Assembly: GCA_964504445.1 (NCBI GenBank)
Contig: CAZDEO010000002.1
Span: forward strand, 61,951 to 125,950
Reading direction: 5' to 3'
From: JACSRF01 sp964504445
GTDB lineage: Bacteria > Chloroflexota > Anaerolineae > Promineifilales > Promineifilaceae
DNA: 64,000 nucleotides
Shown: in pieces, positions 59,611 to 64,000 of the stretch
Numbering within the stretch: position 1 is the first letter of the stretch
Layout: each line of letters starts with the position of its first letter
Notes under the pieces: generated by a model
What the model was told of the DNA's origin: nothing
What the model saw: only the letters and a program-made list of their open reading frames with translations
Database searches by the model: none
Translations under genes and position numbers: made by a program

Positions 59611-60681
59611 TTATGCCTTCTTTTCCGCCAATTTTTCGCCAATGAGTCCCTGCGGGCGGAAAATCAGAATCAACACCAGCATGGTGAAGGCAATGACGTC
59701 TTTCAATTGATGTGCCCCCGAAACACCAAGCCCTTCGAGAAACAGCGGAGGGCCAACGGCTTCAATGAGGCCTAACAACAACCCCCCTAAAGCCGCGCCG
59801 GGAATACTGCCAATGCCGCCAAAAACAGCAGCGGTAAAGGCCTTGATGCCGGGCACAAAACCCATGAAGAAGTGCACCTGTCGGAAAACCAACCCCCACA
59901 AAACACCGGCAATACCAGCAAAGGCCGCGCCAATCGCAAAGGTAATCGAGATAGTCCGGTCTACGTTGATCCCCATTAGAGCCGCCACGTCTTTGTTTTC
60001 AGCCACAGCGCGCACGGCTTTGCCGGTTTTCGTGTTCTGGATGAATAAGTACAGCACAATTAACGCTAGCAGCGCCGTGGCCATAACCACGAGACGCGTT
60101 TTCAGGAACTCAAGGCCAAAGATAGTCCAACGCCCCTGCAACGGTTCAGGTACGGGAAAGGGGATAATAGCGGAACCAAATAATCCACGAAAGAAGTACT
60201 GCCAAAAGAAAGATGCGCCAATGGCGGTAATAAGGGGGACGAGACGCGGAGCATTGCGTAACGGGCGGTAGGCAATTCGTTCGGTCAACAGAGCCACAGC
60301 AACGGCCGTTACCATGGCAACGGCCGTAATAAACAACAACGCCAACAGCGGCTGCTCATCCAAAAACCCCGATGCACTCATAAATGCCGCTACCAGCACC
60401 GTCGAAGTGATTGCCCCCGACATAAAAAATTCCCCGTGGGCAAAATTAATCATAAACAACACACCATACACCATCGTATACCCCAACGCAATCAAGGCAT
60501 ACAAACTCCCCTGCGACAAACCCGAAATAAAGAAATCAACCCAGGTTTCCGTCGTATACGCATTTCCCACCCCAAAAAACAACTTATTTATCGTGCCATA
60601 AAGCACCACAGCAACAATAATCGCCCGAAACACCCATAGATAGACGCTGATGAAATCCGTATCTTTAATCCGCTGGGACAT
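59611..60681 (-). CDS. livH: Branched-chain amino acid ABC transporter permease LivH
   Basis: 356 residues with about eight helices. Signature blocks are QGSLYALIALGYTMVYGVLFMINFAHGEFFM near residue 55 and the coupling region AVAENKDVAALMGINVDRTI. GVLWGLVFRQVHFFMGFVPGIKAFTAAVFGGIGSIPGA lies towards the C-terminus. It is slightly longer than usual because of an N-terminal helix (FRAIIVAVVLYGTINKLF). It is the first membrane gene after the livK-like gene, from which an intrinsic terminator separates it. Two ACGGCCGT octamers lie 19 bases apart within it (60301, 60320). Confidence 0.95.
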   Translation of the reverse strand: MSQRIKDTDFISVYLWVFRAIIVAVVLYGTINKLFFGVGNAYTTETWVDFFISGLSQGSLYALIALGYTMVYGVLFMINFAHGEFFMSGAITSTVLVAAFMSASGFLDEQPLLALLFITAVAMVTAVAVALLTERIAYRPLRNAPRLVPLITAIGASFFWQYFFRGLFGSAIIPFPVPEPLQGRWTIFGLEFLKTRLVVMATALLALIVLYLFIQNTKTGKAVRAVAENKDVAALMGINVDRTISITFAIGAAFAGIAGVLWGLVFRQVHFFMGFVPGIKAFTAAVFGGIGSIPGAALGGLLLGLIEAVGPPLFLEGLGVSGAHQLKDVIAFTMLVLILIFRPQGLIGEKLAEKKA

Positions 60682-60765
60682 ATTTTTTGCTCCGTTGGGG
60701 GTACGGTAAGCATTAAAGCATTCCTAAACCAGCTCACCGCATTGGCTGTGTCATAGCATAGAATC

Positions 60766-60813
60766 AAAAAGAATGGAGAATAGACCCCGTTTTTTCGGAG
60801 CCCATTCTCCATT
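60766..60813 (-). terminator. Intrinsic terminator between livK-like gene and livH
   Basis: On the minus strand AATGGAGAAT (60813-60804) pairs with ATTCTCCATT (60781-60772) and is followed by CTTTTT. Partial termination here would give more binding protein than permease/ATPase transcripts, a common design in ABC import operons. Confidence 0.75.
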
Positions 60814-60864
60814 ATTCAACGGGTGGCACAATTACGATAAATTGCAACCAGCCGCACTTCTCTA

Positions 60865-62145
60865 TTAGGGCCAAATACGCACAAACTCACCATCCTGAAC
60901 CTGGCTAACCGAGATTTTCGGATCTGCACAGTCGCCATACTGGTCACAAGTAATGGTCCCCGTAATGCCCGTCATGCCCGAAGTCGCATACAAAGCATCA
61001 CGCAACGCCTGACGACCAATCAACAGCGTACCGTCTGCACCTTGCTGCGCCACCTGTTCAACGGCATCCAAAATCATATTGGTTGCATCAAACGCATGCG
61101 CATGGAAGGGTGCCGTCGGGTCTGTCCCATACTTTTCCCGGTAGGCCGGCAGGAAGGTTTCTTCATAGAAGGTGTTGCTAAAGCTCAAGTCCGGGCCAGA
61201 AACATACATCCCCTCAGACGTCCCCACCGTATTCTCCAAAAAGCTCGGTGACTGAATACCATCTGCGCCCGCCAAAATCACGCCACTCAGACCTTCCACA
61301 TCACTGGCCGTGTTCACAATAAGCGAACCCAGCGGAATGAAGACCGGCAGGTAAATGAATTCAGGTCCGGCAGTCGCCAAGGAAGTTAACAGCGGCTCCA
61401 CATTGGTCGCATCGGCTGCTTCCGCTTCAAAAGCCACAATCTCACCACCCAGAGCCTGGAACGCTTCAGAGAACACGCTGGCCAAACCTTCCGTGTAGGG
61501 ATCCCCATCATGAATGGCGGCCGCTTTACGTACACCCAATTCGTTGTAGGCAAACTCAGCCATGGCAGAACCCTGCACCGTATCATTGTGGGCAGTACGC
61601 AAATAGCCAGCTTGATGTAAGTCAGGGGCGGTCAAAGCCGGGGAGGTGTTCGAAGGGGAAACCATGACGTAACCAGCAGCAGAAAGGATACTTGCGGCAG
61701 GCACGCCCGCCCCAGAACAGCTTGTCCCAATCATCGCCACGATCTGCGGGTTGGAAACAATTTTCTGAGCGGAAGTCTGCCCACCTTCGGCACTACAGCC
61801 GTCATCTTCCGGCTGCAATTGTACAGAATGGCCTAAAACGTCACCACGAAAGTCTATGGCTAACTCAACGCCATATTGGGAGTCAAGCCCCAATTCCGTG
61901 TTTGGGCCAGAGATAACCAGCGCAGAGGCCAGTAAAATGGGATCGCCGGGGGCTACTTCCACACACCCAATGGGATCAGTACAAGTTAGCTCTTCGGCAT
62001 CGCCCGCATCAGCGGCCGATCCCTCGTTGGTACCCGCATCTGCGCCTGTGTTTGCAGCGGGTTCGGCATTATTCCCCCCGCCACAAGCAGATAACAAAAG
62101 CGCCAAAAGCAGCGTCAACGTGATAAACAAGAAAGTGCGTTTCAT
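60865..62145 (-). CDS. livK: Branched-chain amino acid ABC transporter substrate-binding lipoprotein
   Basis: 426 residues. Signal peptide with lipobox (LLLALLLSACGGG), an Ala/Gly/Asp linker, then a type 1 periplasmic-binding fold. Blocks are CTDPIGCVEVAPGDPILLAS, QLQPEDDGCSAEGGQTSAQKI, MIGTSCSGAGVPAASILSAAGYVMVSPSNTSPAL and AHAFDATNMILDAVEQVAQQ. A terminal Cys pair (TCDQYGDCADPKI) could form a disulfide. The start has a GGAGGAG box and a strong promoter 170 bases upstream. It is the first gene of the liv operon. Confidence 0.93.
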   Translation of the reverse strand: MKRTFLFITLTLLLALLLSACGGGNNAEPAANTGADAGTNEGSAADAGDAEELTCTDPIGCVEVAPGDPILLASALVISGPNTELGLDSQYGVELAIDFRGDVLGHSVQLQPEDDGCSAEGGQTSAQKIVSNPQIVAMIGTSCSGAGVPAASILSAAGYVMVSPSNTSPALTAPDLHQAGYLRTAHNDTVQGSAMAEFAYNELGVRKAAAIHDGDPYTEGLASVFSEAFQALGGEIVAFEAEAADATNVEPLLTSLATAGPEFIYLPVFIPLGSLIVNTASDVEGLSGVILAGADGIQSPSFLENTVGTSEGMYVSGPDLSFSNTFYEETFLPAYREKYGTDPTAPFHAHAFDATNMILDAVEQVAQQGADGTLLIGRQALRDALYATSGMTGITGTITCDQYGDCADPKISVSQVQDGEFVRIWP

Positions 62146-62317
62146 TCTATTTCTCCTCCATGAGATATAATTGTTGTTAATTTACCAACACAAACAGAGT
62201 GAATGTCTTCTTCGTTTTTTGGTAGTGGCGTATTTACTTTTTAGGAGCGAATCACCTCCTTCCTTCATCTTTTCAGGTAGAGATGTGCGCGGATATGAAT
62301 TTAGTGGGACTAGCAGA

Positions 62318-62346
62318 ATTCTAGTTGTAAGGGCTTTGCTTGTCAA
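62318..62346 (-). promoter_or_regulatory. sigma-70 promoter of the liv operon with a long leader
   Basis: On the minus strand, TTGACA (62346-62341) and TAGAAT (62323-62318) are separated by 17 bases. The leader of about 165 bases contains an extended Shine-Dalgarno-like AAGGAGGTGATTCGCTCC (62262-62245) that is not followed by a start codon at the usual spacing. It can fold on itself (AGGAG/CTCCT). Confidence 0.75.
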
Positions 62347-62368
62347 CCAGTGCCCGATAGCGCAACTG

Positions 62369-63049
62369 TTATGTCAAATAATCAATGTCGTCAATATTCT
62401 CAATAAACTCACCGGTAATCATGAACACGACGCGTTCCGCAACATTGATGGCACGATCGCCAATGCGCTCCAAATTGTGCCCTACCCACAGAAGATACGT
62501 TGCGCGCTGCACATATTCCTGATCCTTCATTTCCTCCATGGTTTCCCGGAAAAGCTGATTGTACTGGCGGTCCAGTTTCTCGTCGCGCTTCATCATGGCC
62601 AAAGCCAGGCTAGTGTCGCGTTGGGTAAAGGATTGGATGCTTTCTTGCAGCATTTTACGTGCCCGTTTAGCCATTTTAGGCAATTTATGCAGGCTATCTA
62701 TGTCCTCTTCTTCTTGCATCCGTAATACGAGGCGGGCAATACCCGAGGCGTGGTCGCCCATTCGTTCCATTTCAACAGCTACGTGGGTGGCGGCAATGAT
62801 GGTACGCAAATCACCAGCGGCTGGCTGCTGGGTGGCCAGGGTCAGATGGGCTAATTCCTCCACTTCATGACGCAGTTGGTTGATGACCTCATCCCCTTGA
62901 ATAATTTGTTGGGCAAGCTGAAGGTCTCGCGTGTCGAGGGCGCGCATGGCGTCTTCAATGGCGGTGCTGATCAAACTCGCCATTTGCAGGATTTTTTCCT
63001 GCATGTTCATCATTTCACGATCAAGTCTGGAACGGCCGGATATAGGCAT
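62369..63049 (-). CDS. phoU: Phosphate signalling regulator PhoU
   Basis: 226-residue cytosolic protein made of two three-helix PhoU repeats. The paired metal-binding motifs are EMERMGDHASGIARL (about 90-104) and NLERIGDRAINVAERVVF (about 190-207). It represses phosphate uptake through the PstSCAB-PhoR system, none of which is in the window. The N-terminal 10 residues are variable. It reads away from the liv promoter region and is followed by it at 62368. The stop lies close to the liv -35 box. Confidence 0.95.
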   Translation of the reverse strand: MPISGRSRLDREMMNMQEKILQMASLISTAIEDAMRALDTRDLQLAQQIIQGDEVINQLRHEVEELAHLTLATQQPAAGDLRTIIAATHVAVEMERMGDHASGIARLVLRMQEEEDIDSLHKLPKMAKRARKMLQESIQSFTQRDTSLALAMMKRDEKLDRQYNQLFRETMEEMKDQEYVQRATYLLWVGHNLERIGDRAINVAERVVFMITGEFIENIDDIDYLT

Positions 63050-63152
63050 GGTTTATCTCTCCTCGTAGTCAGCTAAAGATAGCTTGCCCCTGGCGCTATC
63101 CGCTCATTTTTGCTCATGGTGGCGTCTATTGCCCATTACGCCACCCCGTAGT

Positions 63153-63902
63153 TTACTCATCCTCGTCGCCAGATTGGATCTCCAGCAAGTGTGTCGCTTT
63201 TTCGTCAAAAGCTGCCCGAATGGCCTCGTAATCCTTTTGGGGCAGCGGTGGCAGGCCACCCTTCTGCCACTGCTGGCGCAGGTAGCCCCGTAGCTTTTTG
63301 TAATGGACCACTGGCACACTGCTATTTTCCACCTCAATGTTTTGCGTGCCATCGGAGGTGAAAACGATAATGGGCGCCATGGGCACCTCTTCCACTTGAG
63401 GGGCGTTTTGGCGGAGAAAATTGGCTACGGCGCCCACCATAGCCTGGGCTTCTTTCGTGGGGTTGCCAATGGCTTCGCCACCAAAAAGTTTGCGGAAGTT
63501 TAAGAATCCCAACCCTGTCTGCCTCCATTTGTCGTTTGTTACTTTGATCTGGCCGCCCTGAAATTTGGCGACGAAAATAACAATGCCCTGCGGCAGGAGC
63601 AGCACATGGGGGGCAGGCAGTAAGTAATGGTACATACGGCCGTTCTTAGCCACCCGCCGCACCTCCTTGTCAATCGCCTCATCGGGGCGTGGGCGACGCA
63701 GGTAGCGATGCCCCAGGTAAATGCCCACCTGGGAAAGCAGCCAGCCTACCATCAAAGCCAGCAGCTCATAGACAAAAAAACGTTCCGGGTTGGTAAAAGC
63801 AATCACCATCCCCGCAATTAACGCCGCAATACCCAACAAACTGGTGTACTGGCTGATGCGGCGCATCCGCGCAATCCGTGCTTCATCTCGCAATATGACC
63901 AT
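63153..63902 (-). CDS. Membrane-anchored NERD-like protein, probably catalytically dead
   Basis: 249 residues. Two hydrophobic helices (about 20-40 and 45-63) precede a domain resembling the nuclease-related NERD fold: HVLLLPQGIVIFVAKFQGGQI, then GNPTKEAQAMVGAVANFL and APIIVFTSDGTQ with a final LRGYL helix. In NERD nucleases the third strand carries Glu-x-Lys. Here the position reads Val-Ala-Lys, so the catalytic Glu seems lost. The start ATG 63902 has an AAAAGGAG box. It is followed by phoU. Function is unknown. Confidence 0.6.
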   Translation of the reverse strand: MVILRDEARIARMRRISQYTSLLGIAALIAGMVIAFTNPERFFVYELLALMVGWLLSQVGIYLGHRYLRRPRPDEAIDKEVRRVAKNGRMYHYLLPAPHVLLLPQGIVIFVAKFQGGQIKVTNDKWRQTGLGFLNFRKLFGGEAIGNPTKEAQAMVGAVANFLRQNAPQVEEVPMAPIIVFTSDGTQNIEVENSSVPVVHYKKLRGYLRQQWQKGGLPPLPQKDYEAIRAAFDEKATHLLEIQSGDEDE

Positions 63903-64000
63903 AGACGGCCGTTTCTCCTTTTACCCAATCAACCAACAAACTACTCAACCCGATGTGCAACTTTAAACGGTCACTAAATCATCCAAATGCAACGGGGGAC

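Larger units (their letters stand above)
182..63911. repeat. Dispersed palindromic octamer ACGGCCGT (about 88 copies)
   Basis: Hand reading finds this exact palindrome about once per 730 bases across the window. Examples start near 182, 4516, 4608, 6526, 8393, 9873, 12328, 17634, 20753, 24208, 29214, 33863, 38388, 41217, 41231, 47991, 53640, 56346, 60301, 60320 and 63904. Base composition predicts one or two. It is found in coding (Thr-Ala-Val, x-Gly-Arg or Arg-Pro frames) and intergenic DNA and is often extended to GCAACGGCCGTTGC. It is rare or absent in atpA, atpG, rex, phoU and the livK-like gene. It resembles HIP1 of cyanobacteria in behaviour, not in sequence. Confidence 0.95.

Noticed and set aside
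62171..62725. Plus-strand ORF of 184 residues over the liv leader and phoU
   Set aside because: It crosses the liv promoter and is antisense to the conserved phoU coding sequence.
1..64000. CRISPR array, insertion sequence or prophage
   Set aside because: No regularly spaced direct repeats, transposase, integrase or phage structural genes were seen. The repeats present are short interspersed or degenerate tandem types.

Overview
The window is one contiguous piece of a GC-rich bacterial chromosome with dense operons, no rRNA genes, no complete tRNA and no CRISPR array or transposase. The protein set points to Chloroflexota, probably the Anaerolineae/Ardenticatenia side. The clues are an ATP synthase alpha subunit with a long internal insert, polytopic glycosyltransferases with beta-rich C-termini, and lipoproteins with Thr/Ala/Pro-rich linkers. 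This is an inference from protein style; no marker gene for taxonomy is present.

Layout. 1-7.4 kb: a partial membrane glycosyltransferase (minus) diverges from atpA-atpG-atpD-atpC-mreB (plus). The F0 and delta subunits are not in the window. 7.4-13.1 kb: the redox repressor gene rex (minus) diverges from a MacAB-type tripartite export operon with two tandem permeases. 13.2-21.4 kb: a minus-strand envelope/glycan cluster holding a carbamoyltransferase, an SxtJ-like membrane protein, a 58-residue DUF5989-like protein, an SGNH-like protein, a giant membrane glycosyltransferase-like protein and a three-domain FKBP lipoprotein. 21.5-27.4 kb: chrA, rpiA, a strong promoter with a candidate structured RNA, an OsmC-family gene, deoB, a P1 peptidase and a racemase. 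27.5-33.1 kb: a complete hoxEFUYH-hoxW bidirectional [NiFe]-hydrogenase operon with a near-perfect Rex operator upstream. 33.2-42.5 kb (plus): a sulfatase-fold membrane protein, a YceI lipoprotein, an aminotransferase, a HAD-glycosidase fusion, a sucrose-phosphatase-like and a sucrose-phosphate-synthase-like gene, and a baeRF (aeRF1-like) protein. 42.5-48.9 kb (minus): a formate dehydrogenase whose diaphorase subunits parallel HoxEFU. 49-50.3 kb: a JAMM protein and plsY. 50.4-62.3 kb (minus): a livKHMGF-type amino-acid ABC operon followed by an ornithine-cyclodeaminase-like gene, a FAD amine oxidase, a second LivK-like lipoprotein and a fused solute-binding protein. 62.4-63.9 kb: phoU and a NERD-like membrane protein.

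How the genes fit together. Rex senses NADH/NAD+. The hydrogenase (Hox) and formate dehydrogenase modules both exchange electrons with NAD(H), and Rex-like sites occur at rex itself, at hox and, more weakly, at the atp operon. The window therefore looks like part of a redox-balancing regulon of a facultative organism. The sucrose-type synthase/phosphatase pair suggests synthesis of a compatible-solute disaccharide.

Most unusual sequence signals. (1) The palindrome ACGGCCGT is dispersed about once per 730 bp (about 88 copies by hand count, against one or two expected). (2) A 47-bp double-hairpin element with inverted ends occurs twice, each time exactly at a stop/start junction inside an operon and in frame with the downstream gene. 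(3) Families of degenerate short-word repeats sit in intercistronic spacers and sometimes inside coding sequence.
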